In this document: positions 1 through 11,201 of the stretch, piece by piece
Layout of the letters: each line of letters begins with the position of its first letter
How positions within the stretch are numbered: position 1 is the first letter of the stretch
Source: Marsupella aquatica
Lineage: Eukaryota; Marchantiophyta
Direction: 5' to 3'
Assembly: GCA_973895155.1 (NCBI GenBank)
Contig: OZ316897.1
Location: 23,064,001 to 23,128,000 of the forward strand
Length of the DNA stretch: 64,000 nt
Made by a program: the position numbers and the translations under genes
Notes under the pieces: model-generated
Told to the model about the DNA's origin: nothing
The model's input: the letters and a program-made list of their open reading frames with translations, nothing else
Databases searched by the model: none

Positions 1-437
1 TTTCACGAAGCGTCTTCTGTTCCGTGGTATCAGTGAAGGACGGCTCAAAAAGCGTCGTGGTTAAGGGGGTCGCATCTGGTTGGCAGCACACATGGACGCC
101 TCAGCTGTCTTGAGGTTTATTGGCTTTGTAACTGGGGACGCTTCAGAAAGCGTCCTTAGTTAGACTGAAGTGAGTTAACCGCCAAATGGAAAGTAGACGC
201 TTCAGAAAGCGTCGTTTTTGCTCAAAAAGTTTGAAACGATTCAGATTTTTCTCTTATGGTCATGTTTCAGCAAAAGTCTCCTTTCCACAAGTTCTAATCA
301 CCGTTAGAAAGCCCTCTCACTAACCTATCCGCACAACCACATACATTTGAGTTTCATGCAATGAAACTCCGAATGTACCATCGACAATGAATGCTGGAAA
401 AACCTGTCACAAAAAAACTTCGTCACCTCCCAGGCAT
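1..437 (-). mobile_element. Internal start of an LTR retrotransposon, cut by the window edge
   Basis: This stretch lies on the internal side of the LTR at 452-795, next to its primer-binding site, so it should be the untranslated leader of a minus-strand element continuing left of base 1. No gag or pol reading frame can be recognised. It holds several GACGCTT/AAGCGTC palindromes: a perfect 8-bp stem with a CAGA loop at 136-155, a second at 196-213, and imperfect versions near 7-14, 34-55 and 103-118. Confidence 0.4.
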
Positions 438-795
438 GCTCTGATACCACTTGTTGAGCATAGACGACATTCGCAACGACAAGCCCACGAACCATCCAAC
501 GCACAAGAGTCGACACAGAGAGATACGTGGTTCACCTCCACAAGAGGCTACGTCCACGGGAACACACAAGAGCTTTACTGCTCTCTAGGCCGACCGGCCA
601 TACCAAGCATCCACAACACAAGCTCTCCCTATCTCTCAACTAGCTCCGTAACAATGAGCCTAAGTTCCATCAGGGTCTGGCATCAGCCCTAGCTATATAC
701 ACAACAGCACTATCGCTAACATTAGCTAAGTCCTAACCCGAGTTAGACTAACTGTGGTTAGCTCATGAGTCACAAGACTAGAGCAATATCTAACA
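438..795 (-). mobile_element. 5' LTR (452-795) with initiator-Met-tRNA primer-binding site (438-449)
   Basis: Read on the minus strand the 344-bp LTR starts TGTTAGA and ends GCTCAACA. Two bases later comes TGGTATCAGAGC, the primer-binding site complementary to plant initiator methionine tRNA. The LTR has the same length as, and extensive similarity to, the solo LTR at 21934-22277, which fixes both ends. The element therefore runs leftwards out of the window. Copia or gypsy membership cannot be decided without pol. Confidence 0.85.
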
Positions 796-1540
796 CCATC
801 ATCCACTTGTTGGCTTTTCAATGATGCACATATATGGTGTAGGGCCTCTGGTAGTAATATGAGTTCACTAGAAGTATAATTTGTCAATAGTAAGTGATGT
901 TGAGTGGAACCATTATCAAGCATAAGTGAGATGGCCAGACAGTAAGACGCTGGCCATTTGGGCCTGGCATTTGGGTTTCAGGGAGTGCACAAGTTGCAGG
1001 GAGAGTGAGGGTTGCATTGGATGCAGAAAATTAAGATGCACAATGGCACTTAGGCCCATCTCATGGTTAGCAAACAATGTCACCATAATTGAACAACCTG
1101 ATCGAGGCTTCACACCAGAATGACATTTTGTAAACAGTGTAGTGATGAGAAGAAAAGTGGGAATACATATTATGGTGTTCCAATATCTTCAAAAGAACAA
1201 CATAGGTAGACTGCCATAAAAAGTATTGTATATTCAAACTATGTACAAAAGTTGTGTCCCTATTTACAACTTTCCATGGTCTAATACCATCCTGTGGTGC
1301 TCACTATTACCGACTAGGCCTAGGCATCTGACCCTTTACTCTAACACTAACACTCCTTGTTCCAAACCACTCACATTTGGGTGCACCCGTTCCATGCATG
1401 TGACCTCAAAAGCACTTCATCATGCTAAATGTCTATGTTGGGGTCTACACCACAACCATTGCACCTAGTATCTAAGCTATGAATATAGCCCACTAGCAAA
1501 CTTTTCCCATCTACAAATGTGACCTGCAATTTTTCTCAAC
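796..1540. other. No supported gene
   Basis: Short open frames occur on both strands (for example 916-1123 and 1226-1468), but none shows a recognisable domain, splice structure or coding bias. The stretch lies just outside the LTR. Bases 1533-1540 (TTCTCAAC) are the left target duplication of the next MITE. Confidence 0.5.
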
Positions 1541-1837
1541 CTCGGAGGTTTCACTTCCACAAAAATGACATATTACGTGCGACGAAGGATAGGGTCATTT
1601 TATTGATTCTAAGGGAAGACTTAAGAATTTTTGTAGAAGAACAATAGGGTCTTTTAAATTCAATTTTGAGACTTATAAGAACATTAGGGTCTTTGTAATC
1701 CAATTTTTAGAATATTCCAAGAATATTCCAACTTTATAGGGGTTAAAAAATAAAAATAAATTCTTACATTTTATGGGGTCCGAGGCCTAAAAACGTCGCA
1801 GGCGATGGGGAGGTCCCCATATAGTGAGACCCCCGAG
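1541..1837 (-). mobile_element. MITE copy 1, CTCGGGGG family, 297 bp
   Basis: Flanked by a perfect 8-bp direct repeat TTCTCAAC (1533-1540 and 1838-1845). The ends are inverted repeats: CTCGGAGGTTTCAC on the left and, read from the other side, CTCGGGGGTCTCAC on the right. It is the reverse complement of the copy at 38537-38833, with identical length and very similar AT-rich interior, and has no coding capacity. An 8-bp duplication is typical of hAT-type transposases, but the terminal sequence is not the usual hAT CAGGG end, so the superfamily is uncertain. Confidence 0.88.
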
Positions 1838-1918
1838 TTCTCAACCAAATGGACTAGGAGTTCATTGAATGCCACAGTGTTGTCTACAGGGTTAACAGAT
1901 ACAAATGCAAAGAACCAA

Positions 1919-2246
1919 CTCGGGGGGGTCACTATATGGAGGGTCATACATCGCGTGCGACGTTTTAGGGTTTGACCCCCCTAACTTTAAAGTGAAAAAT
2001 ATTTTTTTGCAAAGCCCTTTCTTTCTTAAAATTTTGTCATTTTTTATTAAAAAACCCCTAAAAACTTTATAGAAAGTATTTTTTGCAATTAAATAGGCCT
2101 ATGTGTTCTTTAAAGTCGACCAATCAATAAAACATGCCCTATGTGTTCTTCCACCAAACTTTGGAAGTCTTCCGCCACACCCATTTAAATGGGCCTATAC
2201 TTCGTCGCACGTGATGTGTCACTTCCGTGGAAGTGACCCCCCCGAG
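1919..2246 (+). mobile_element. MITE copy 2, CTCGGGGG family, 328 bp, divergent interior
   Basis: Perfect 8-bp direct repeat AGAACCAA at 1911-1918 and 2247-2254. The termini form a 15-bp perfect inverted repeat, CTCGGGGGGGTCACT. The left end continues into ACTATATGGAGGG, like the same end of the other copies, and a CGTGCGACG block is also shared. The AT-rich interior is different, so this is a related subfamily. It inserted only 81 bp from copy 1 with its own TSD, so it is an independent event and not a tandem duplication. Confidence 0.87.
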
Positions 2247-2254
2247 AGAACCAA

Positions 2255-2993
2255 ACGACGTATTTGTATTGCCTCACACGATTCCCCTCTTTTTCAAATT
2301 GTTCTGCAGCATGTATGCCTTAGGACATCTCTCATGTCGGATCTGGTAGCATGTAGCCACCGTAGTAGAGCAACAACTCACCTTGACATTAACGGGATGG
2401 AGAACAACCTGCCATTAGAGAAGTTCACAATAAAAATCTGAACAATGGGGCAACAGCATATTAACATAGAACAATAGAATTACCAACTACATCAATCATG
2501 ATCAGCTATGGCAGTAACACCAACTGGGAATTGAATGTCTAAGAAAGATTTCAACACCAGAAAACACATGTCACCGATAGTTAGGAAGAAAAGCAAGAGA
2601 TAACAATAGCGGAGCAAGAAAGCAATGGCCTAAACATGTCACCTACAGCATGCCGCAGAACTTAAGTAAGGGCATGCATGCAACATTGCCTTGGCTCTAT
2701 TCTTGCTCCCACTAGTGCTGGACCAAATGTGCTTACAAAGACCCATATACCCCCAACCCTCAAACCCTCACCCTAACCCATTTATTTACAGTAGGCTAGG
2801 GGATTCACATACTTTAGCATAAATAAATCAAAAACATGTAATATGAATACATGTTGCAGGATAAGATTGAGTTGGGCACGTCTACCTATGATTTGTTGCC
2901 CCGTGTCCTGTCCTATTAATTCAGCCCAATAACAAACTATGCAAAATTACTTATAATGTGTACCCAGGCCATAATATCATATTCTAGTCAGTA
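2255..2993. other. No supported gene
   Basis: AT-rich sequence with no open frame above background and no recognised motif. A short run of CCCTAACCC-like sequence near 2755-2780 is too degenerate to be a telomeric array. Confidence 0.5.
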
Positions 2994-3274
2994 TTAACTC
3001 GTATATGGGTTCCCATTGCTATGTGGTCGCTATTGGCTAGCCTTAATCCGTCACCGGCCCCCCTTCCCCTTTCCCACAGGTTTTCCTGAGTAAAATTGAG
3101 GCCAGAAAGTGTCGAGTTTTTGTGAGGGGAGTGTGGAGCAAAAAAAAGTATTTTGCCTATCCCGGACCCACGACTGTGCCCTGCAACAAAGAAGGGGGGC
3201 TGAGGAGTGACGGCGGGTTAAGGCTAGCCAACAGTGAGTTGCCACATGGCAATGGAAACCTGTATATGAGTTAA
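2994..3274. mobile_element. MITE with long terminal inverted repeats, 281 bp
   Basis: The first roughly 55 bases (TTAACTCGTATATGGG, then a block ending GGCTAGCCTTAA) reappear as an imperfect inverted copy at the right end (TTAAGGCTAGCC, finishing TATATGAGTTAA). The dinucleotide TA lies directly outside both ends, consistent with a Tc1/mariner-type TA target duplication, although a 2-bp TSD is weak evidence. The GC-rich centre has no coding potential. No second copy was seen in the window. Confidence 0.6.
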
Positions 3275-4780
3275 TATTGACCCAATACAAAACGGGGGGC
3301 GGGTTGATAATTAATTTTGTTTGGGGGGCACGTTAGTAACATTGGATAGTTAGGGGGACAGGTTACACTGGTAAAAAGCTGAAACACTTAAATCAAAACA
3401 AACATACATGTCACCATGTTCATCGTCCATCTTCAATGCAAACATAGCACATGAGATTTACTAGGTTGCCATTATATTTTGTCTAAGTAGATATGTTGCC
3501 ACTCTTTTTAGTTCAACTAGTACTTGACATTCTCCACCATGGGTTAGACAAACCAATTTGAGACGCACTACATTGACACCTTTCTTTAGTTTAATTACTA
3601 CTTTGTCATTTTTCCCATTTTTGTGTGAGCAAAGTAACTCTAGGTAGCTTGAAACAATCTGACTATCAACATAGAACCAGGCTTCACCATCAGATAGTCA
3701 TACATGTCCTCTGCCTTAACCACCACACTCCCATGTCTCTTAGTTTGCCCCTGCCCCTTCTGGTTGGCTGTCCCATATCCCCATCCCCCAGTTGAGGGTG
3801 GGCAAGCATGTTAAGATTGAGTTGAGGAGGATGACAACCATCCCTTGTTGAAATTTGGCAGTTGGATGATTCCAATCTAACTGGAATTAATTTTGCTTGA
3901 ACAGCAATGGAAAAAATGGCATCCTACCGTAGTAATCAAAACTAAAAGGAATGACAAAGTATGTAATCCAACAAAGAAGAGTCTCAAATGCAATTAATCT
4001 CACGTTTTCATATTCAATAAGGAGTAGCAAGTTTGGATATAACCATGGGGTAATCTGGTTATGATTGCCATAGAAAATTACTCTTCAAGGCCTGTGGTCT
4101 AGAGAGAAGCCTCTAGACCATGAAGGAAAGGGGGGGGGGGGGGGGCGGTTAACTCAAATTGGAGATGCGAGTGGAAGACTAGGATGAATCTCTGAAAATG
4201 GTACGGCTCACGGCTGGCTTGAATGCAGTCACATTTATTTAAGTTCAAAGAAACTACAGTAGAAAGGGCACCCGGTCTAGTAATGAAAGTCATGATTTAA
4301 AGACCCTGAAAAGCTGGCCCAGCTCCTACTGTGCCTGTCTCGGACTGTAGTTAGTAGTAGTATACGGTTCCTACAGTCCGCAGTATAACAGTATGATTGA
4401 CACGCTTACCGTACCCGTACTCGGTCGGGAGGGCTCCAAGGAGCGAATAGCGAAGGGCGAGGGGGACGTGTCCCAGTTAAGAGCCAAAGAGTGATGGAAG
4501 AAATCTTTGCCACCGTATCAGAGCAGAAGCGAACTTTACACTTGGGGCACTGTTGCACTCTGCGCGACACTGGACGTGATATTTTGTCGCCTCCTCGTTG
4601 GCTACCGTTCGTACTGTCACATGCCGGACGGGCCCTCCACGTGGCCTGGCGGGGCGTTACTCCAATGACGATGAATCTTCCACAAGTTGCCACTTTTGCT
4701 CATATATCCGCCCACAGACGGCTGCAACGAGTGATCAGCAGCGCATCTCTCGCCTAATCGCCCCGCTCGCATCCCTCCCT
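3275..4780. other. Intergenic, upstream of the SPA-like gene
   Basis: No gene could be supported. It contains a G homopolymer run at about 4129-4146 and ordinary AT-rich sequence up to about 4300, after which GC content rises towards the SPA-like gene. The part after 4400 is probably promoter sequence, but I see no convincing TATA box. Confidence 0.4.
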
Positions 4781-4784
4781 CTCG

Positions 4785-5043
4785 TTCATTCGTTCGTTCG
4801 TTCATTCATTCGTTCCTTGCGCGTTCATTCTTCTTCCCTTCATTCATTCATTCACTCACGCACAAGTCATCTCTTGATCTCTTCCGCTGCCTGCCTTCCT
4901 GCCTGCCTGTCCCCCGCGATCCGCGTCGTGACTGAACGACCCACCCTCCGACCGTCCTCGTGTGTCGTTCTCCGCCCACCGCTCGTTTCGTGTGCCTTGT
5001 GCTCATGGATAGCCTCGTCAATTCCTGCTGCTGCTGCTGCTGC
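4785..5043 (+). promoter_or_regulatory. Pyrimidine-rich leader of the SPA-like gene with simple repeats
   Basis: Immediately upstream of the coding start lie a run of TTCATTCA/TTCGTTCG tetramers (about 4785-4860) and a CTG trinucleotide run (5025-5043). CT-rich tracts are common around plant transcription starts, so this is probably the core promoter or 5' leader. That role is inferred from position only. Confidence 0.35.
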
Positions 5044-5134
5044 GGAGTACGTTCTCCGATGGGTGGGGTTTGTTTTGCCGTCTGTGTAACGAGCGTGGGC
5101 GTGCCAGCCCTGGGCTTTCACTTGTTCGCCCTCG

Positions 5135-8100
5135 ATGACCAGCTGCCGTTCCCTTAATGTGGCCAATTCGGCCCTCTCGGGAATTTCAGACTCGGGGCTG
5201 AGGCCTTCGTCGGCAGCAGAGGTAGGAGCAGAGGTTGCAGCACGCCTTCCACGAGTGAAGGACGGCGTTGTGAAGCGCGCTGTGCTGCATGCTATGAATA
5301 ATGGAGGGAGTGAGACCAGTGAAGGGAATTCTCACTCAGAAATGACATTGAGGCAATGGATCCGCAGGCCGGAAGGAGCGGTTGACCGTGTGGAGAGCTT
5401 GCATATATTTCGACAGATTCTGGATTTTGTGGAGCTCGCGCACGCGCAAGGGGTAATTTTGCGTAACATTCGCCCTTCCTGTTTCATTCTCTCCCCTTTC
5501 AACCGTGTGGCTTTCATAGATTCTGCCGGAACGCGCTCCAGCTCCGATCGCTCCTCCGAACGCTCAACTGGGAGAGCTTCTGGTCCCCCGCTGCGAAGGG
5601 ATGGATGGCGAGACGAGGTGACTCCTCAGTCGTATCCACCCGAAACTACCAGCCAGCGTCGGCAAGGCTTGGGGGCTGGCGTAGGAGGAGAAAGCAGCCG
5701 GCGATCGTTCTGGTCCACCGCTCCTGATACCAATACCAGAACGAATGGGCAGAGGCGTGAACGTCATGGTGCGGGGTTGGAGCAAACCGCTGCAGGAGCA
5801 GCATTTGAGAGGAGAGAGGGGAGGACGGGAGATTCGTCTCGAGTCGGGACAGGGTCCGAAGTTATCATCCAGTCTTGGGGAGGATCAAGTACCGCAAGAT
5901 GGGCTCAAGAATGTAGTGGAAGTTCTGAGTCGGAGTTGTCCGCTGACGGAAGGGCGACCAGCTCCTCGATCGGGGCGCGCTCGGCGCAAGTAGGGGTACA
6001 ATCCGAGGCGATTGAAGACACTGGCGTGAGGAGTAGTTCGCAAGAAGATTCACCTAGCGAAGAGTCCTCACAGGATGAGAGGTTTCCCCAGAAGCATGCA
6101 TTAATGTTGGAGCAGACGTGGTATGCAAGTCCAGAGGAGGTTACGGGAGGGACGGGTTCCTATGCAGCTGATATATATTGCTTAGGAGTACTGTTCTTCG
6201 AGGTATTTACTCTTGAGATGTTTCGTCAACTACCAGTTTGAGTTGGAATGGGGATGAAGTGGCTCCGAAAAAATTCGTGCAGTTGGCGGTTGCTTCTGCT
6301 GTAGTCTTTTGTTCATGTAGTAATTCGCTAGGCGAGGTATTTGGGGGAAGGTTTTAGCAGGAAAAACATTTCCGTAACTATGCTGTTCTTATGTGCTGCC
6401 AGCTATTTTCTATTTTTAAAACAGAGGCAGAGCGTGTGAGAGCTATGTCAGACCTTCGTCATCGTATTCTTCCGCCTCGTCTTCTCTCAGAATGCCCGAA
6501 GGAAGCGGCCTTCTGTTTGTGGCTGTTGCATCCGGAGCCAAGTTCAAGACCGAAGGCGAGGTCTGTAGCCCTCTGTATGATGATGACGATATTCTTTTCG
6601 CTTACAGAGCCTCATAAGGGCTTCATGTTGGTATCGGAATGGTATGCTCTTGGATTCAGGGTATCTTCGGATTTGATTCGTGAATATCAGTAAATGGTAT
6701 GAAATATATATTTTCTGTTTGGTTTATGATCTGCAGGGGTGTCCTTCAGAGTGAGCTACTGAGTGAGGCCGGAGAGGCTTTAGCCGAGAGACAGGCTGCT
6801 GTCAGCCTCGAGGAACAAGCCGCAGAGTCAGACCTGCTGTTAGACTTTTTGTTACGCATGCAGCATCAAAAACAGGATGCGGCCCTTAAGCTGAAGCAAG
6901 ACGTTGCGCGGCTCACATCTGACGTAGGGGAGGTAGAGAGGAGGAGGTCGCTACTAAAGAGGAAAGGGAACCCTTTGAGATTACCGGATGTAGATGATAG
7001 ATTCCGCAGCGTTGGTTTTAACAAGGACGCCCGCTTAATGGCCCCAATGCTCAACGCGGGGCGTTGGGGAAGCGGGCTTGGCAGTCGAGAAGATAGGAGG
7101 TCAGGGTTATTGGGGAAAAGGTTGCGGGAGGAAGGAATTCCCGGCGAATTCAGGGGCGAGGTTGGCAGGTCTGCCGTCGGTCCGAGCAGGGTGAATGGTG
7201 ACACATCTTCCAAGAGTGCTCGGCTCATGAACAACTTCACTGCCTTGGAGAAAGTATATTTTTCTATGAGATGGAAGGTTGGTCCGCCTGGTACAGAACC
7301 GGCTAGAATTCCCTCGGCCCATGCGAGCAAAGCTGGAGCCTCTTCGAGTGTTGGTGGTACTGGTAGCAATGTACTAGGCAATTCCCAAGGTCTGCGCGGC
7401 AAAGGCAGAGAGGATGATTGGTTGGGCTGCTTCTTCGACAGTCTGTGTAAGTATGCACGATACAGCCAATTTGAGGTGAAGGCTACATTGAGACACGGGG
7501 ATCTCCTGAATACAGCAAACATGGTCTGTTCACTCAGTTTTGACCGGGATGAGGAGTATTTCGCAACGGCTGGTGTCTGCAAGAGAATAAAAATCTTTGA
7601 GTGCGATTCTGTGTTGAACGAGCATGTGGACATCCATTACCCAGTGGTAGAAATGACAAGCCGGTCAAAGCTCAGCAGCGTTGTTTGGAATAGTTACATA
7701 AAGGGCCATATTGCTTCAAGTGATTATGATGGGATCGTACAGGTGGGTGCCCGTTTTGTAGTTCATTCCTCCCTCATCAGTGATTTGCACTTCTTTCTGT
7801 CACGCTCTCCAGTTCACTAGTCATCCAGGTTATAGTACTTGGCGATGGTCCTAGACGTCAATCAGTGTTGGTGACGTCAACGAGACAGCTTTACTGGTAA
7901 CATTGAGATGTGGTGTTGTTGTGCGACTATTCTTGTTGTATGGGAAAATAATACACGCATATCGCGTTCACTATATATGTTTTCGTCCAAATCGATTCTG
8001 TATCCGTTCTGTATTCGTTTTGGTTGATAATGTGGATTCGGTCTTACCTGGTCTACGGGCGTTTTGCAGCTTTGGGATGCTAGCACCAGCCAAACTTTGA

Positions 8101-9603
8101 TGCAATATGAAGAGCATGACAAGCGGGCATGGTCTGTTGATTTCTCTCGAGCCGATCCTACAAAGCTTGCAAGTGGGAGTGATGACTGTTGTGTGAAGCT
8201 GTGGAGCATAAACCAGGTGAATATGTAGTTGCATACTTTTGAAGTCCGATCTCTCAATGAGTAAGCATTGTACCACTGCCTCAAAAACTTGTCTTTTGTT
8301 TCCTGTAGTGATTGATTCATCTTCATGGGTTCTAACTTGCTGTCTACTGGGTGCAGGAAAATAGCATTGGTACAATTAAGACAAGGGCAAATGTCTGCTG
8401 TGTGCAATTCCCTCCTGACTCTTCGCATCTCCTCGTCTTCGGGTCGGCTGACTTCAAAGTATATTGTTACGATTTGCGAAATACACTGATGCCTTTGTGT
8501 GTGCTCGCAAGCCATAGCAAGGCAGTGAGTTATGTGAAGTTTGTGGACCCTGTCACCCTTGTCTCTGCTTCAACAGATAATACACTCAAACTATGGGATC
8601 TTACTCAGGCTAGTGTAAATCAAGGTGTCAATACTGAATGCTCATTGACATACACAGGACACTTGAACGAGAAGGTAAGCTCTACATTGATGCTCATGGA
8701 TTGTACTGCGGCTTCTGTGTATTCTTTAGATGAAAGTTATGTGCGTTCGCGGCAGAAAGTTTGCCCTCTGTTCTCAATGTATTTTTGATGACCTTCTGAA
8801 GTACTTTAATGCTCTTAGTAGGACTGACAAGTTTATGATGTCTGATGTGAGTTCCTTTTAGAATGGAGATATGTGTGTCCTGGGTTTCCTTTCTGTGTTG
8901 TAATGTCTGTTCTCTTTAAAGCGTCGGCGTTTTTGGAGACTCTTGGCTGAGGGAGGACATGTTGATCCATACCGCATATTTGAGTAGGACGAACCTCTGA
9001 GTTCTCTTCAAGTTCCTAGTATTTAATCATGAAAGTTATGTTCTGACGAAACTTCGATGGATTTTGTTGCCAGAATTTTGTTGGATTGTCGGTTGCTGAT
9101 GGTTATATAGCCTGTGGCTCGGAGAAGAATTCGGTAAGTGTGACAAACACGCTTGAAGCAAGTTCGTGTTACAATAGTTTCTGTGTCTACACCGAGTTTG
9201 CAATCCTTGTGAATTTGACTGGCTAGACCGTTAAATCATATTCCATTTTGGTCATCGCGAATGCCTTCGATTTGGCGAGGGACGGTTATGATTTTAGTTA
9301 TTTCTAATTCTCATGCTCATTTTCCACTTTGGTCATCGCGGATGCCTTTGATTTGGCGAAGGACGTTTATGGTTTGAGTTATTCCTAATTCTCATGCATT
9401 TGCAATGGCAGGTCTTTGCGTATCACAAGTCGCTACCTATGCCGATGGCGTCACACAAATTTGGGTGCGTGGATCCTATCACTGGCCAAGAAACTGAAGA
9501 CGACAATGGGCAGTTTGTGTCCAGTGTCTGCTGGAGGGGGAAATCTCAGACGTTGGTCGCTGCCAATTCCATGGGGAATATAAAGGTTCTGGAAATGGTG
9601 TGA
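5135..9603 (+). CDS. SPA: SPA (SUPPRESSOR OF PHYA-105)-like protein, 7 exons, 982 aa
   Basis: Exons: 5135-6202, 6403-6560, 6737-7742, 8070-8216, 8357-8674, 9074-9133 and 9412-9603; every junction is GT/AG and phases agree. Residues about 60-125 resemble the SPA kinase-like region ([12 protein letters not shown], then NIRPSCF where a kinase has its catalytic loop). The motif WYASPEE through LGVLFFE follows at about 328-356. Residues about 410-480 are a charged coiled-coil segment containing HPEPSSRPK and ending LLKRKG. From about 640 to the end runs a complete WD40 propeller, including [32 protein letters not shown] and [16 protein letters not shown] proteins bind COP1 to form the CUL4-DDB1 ubiquitin ligase that represses light signalling in the nucleus. 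A Ser/Arg/Gly-rich stretch (about 125-320) splits the kinase-like region. The start is uncertain: ATG at 5294 is an in-frame alternative. Confidence 0.93.
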
Positions 9604-11092
9604 ATCCCATGTATTTATAGAGCGTTTCTCTCAAGCACAGAGCGTCCACATCTCAGACAGATGTTCTCAGTTGATGGACTTTCGACGATGGTTCTATCTC
9701 TCTTCACGACACATCAAAACAAGGAATTGTAACCCACTTGGAAATGGACCGATGGAAGACAAAAAACGTAACAAATCTCTGCTGGCATGTGGGCCCAGGC
9801 TTCACAGGTAGGAGGTTATACGTTTCATACCCATCAGCTTGTTGTGGACTGCCGTATGATATGTGAAAGAAGAAGAGTTCACAGCTTTGAAGGTCAGTTT
9901 ACCCGTCAGCTTAGTGGAATGCCATCTAATTTCGAAGTACTTATTCTAGGGTGGAGTGCTGAAGAAGGGAGAGTAGTGCACCATGTCTGCAGTGAAAATG
10001 CTAACTGCAGCGAGGGGGGAGTAGTTGCCATTCCCATGGTTACAAAATTTAATCACGAATGGGCCATGTACTTTATTTTGGTAGCAATAGTTGTAGGCAT
10101 ACGGCTCTTAAATTTGATTCCATGATTTATTTCTGTCAAAGGATCAGTATCACTTGCAACCCATGAGTTGTATTTTTGGAGACGGTAAATGGTTTTGGGG
10201 GTTCTTGGATTCTAAAACCCTCATTCAAGGATGAAGGCTAATGTATGATCATTCAAGAATGATGTCCAATAGATTAAGAGGTTTCTAGAAGGGAAGAAGC
10301 ACTCGTATGCTACCATGGTTTCGAAGTGGAAGTCCGCATTGGAATGCTTCAGCCAAACGAGTTTTATTGTAGTGGCTGATCAAATTAATCCAGACAGTGA
10401 GGGGCACAACCCACCGTTAGCTTTGGTGGCCCATGTCGGTACATCGCACAAGTTCTCTGATGGTGATGTTAGGCTGTTTACTTGGCAGTTCTTGGTCTCC
10501 TTGGTTTGATATGGATTTTGGAGTCAGGGTTCGAAGGTGTGCTCCCTAGAGTGCACTCAACATCCAGATGTGGTGCTTTATGACATGTAACTCGAACAGG
10601 AACCGAACAATTGAGAGAAAACTGTTTACAAGTCTGTTTTTCTAGGTTCTTTACAGGTCATTTCGATTCTGTCATCAAAATTCAATCAAAGTTGGAGTAA
10701 CGTTTTCTGAGTACATCAGAAGTGGGACCAAATCGAGCCTCAATCGAGCCTATCTAGTTGGACCTCCTATTCCGGGGAGTGCCCATGATCCTGAGACACT
10801 ACAGCCACGAGGATAGAACCTGGCTAGGTTCCATGGGGCTGGGAGAGAGGGGTACAGACATGCCATATGTGTCAGAATGTTTAGGCTAATAAGATCGTAG
10901 CTTTCCCAGTAAGGGTGTCCAAATACTCTAGTGGAGAGGGATTCCCACTCCCTCTTAACTTCACGGGTACCCGTGCCCCTGTATAGTAAGAGTACAGGGC
11001 ATTCTCGTTTGCTCCTTAAAGTCAAAACTCGTACATTTAAAATACTGTGTATACCTGCATAGGACTCACGTGGGCCCGGGGGATTGTCAGAG
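9604..11092. other. 3' flank of the SPA-like gene; no second gene seen
   Basis: Bases just after 9603 are presumably the 3' untranslated region. Open frames at 9787-10125 and 10315-10509 have no recognisable content. Nothing else is supported. Confidence 0.4.
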
Positions 11093-11201
11093 GGAGTGAA
11101 AAAGCATTCTATATAAGAGCATGTAAGCAAACACTTTCGAGCTAGACGGAGTGAAAAAGCATTCTATATAAGAGCATGTAAGCAAAAACTTTTCGAGCTA
11201 G
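11093..11201. repeat. 55-bp tandem duplication next to the LINE 3' end
   Basis: The 55-bp unit starting GGAGTGAAAAAGCATTC occurs at 11093-11147 and again at 11148-11201 with only a few changes. It ends 30 bp short of the LINE target duplication. Confidence 0.85.

Noticed and set aside
6866-7633. A 255-codon minus-strand open frame
   Set aside because: It lies entirely opposite exon 3 of the SPA-like gene, whose WD40 and coiled-coil content is unmistakable; the minus frame is a shadow.
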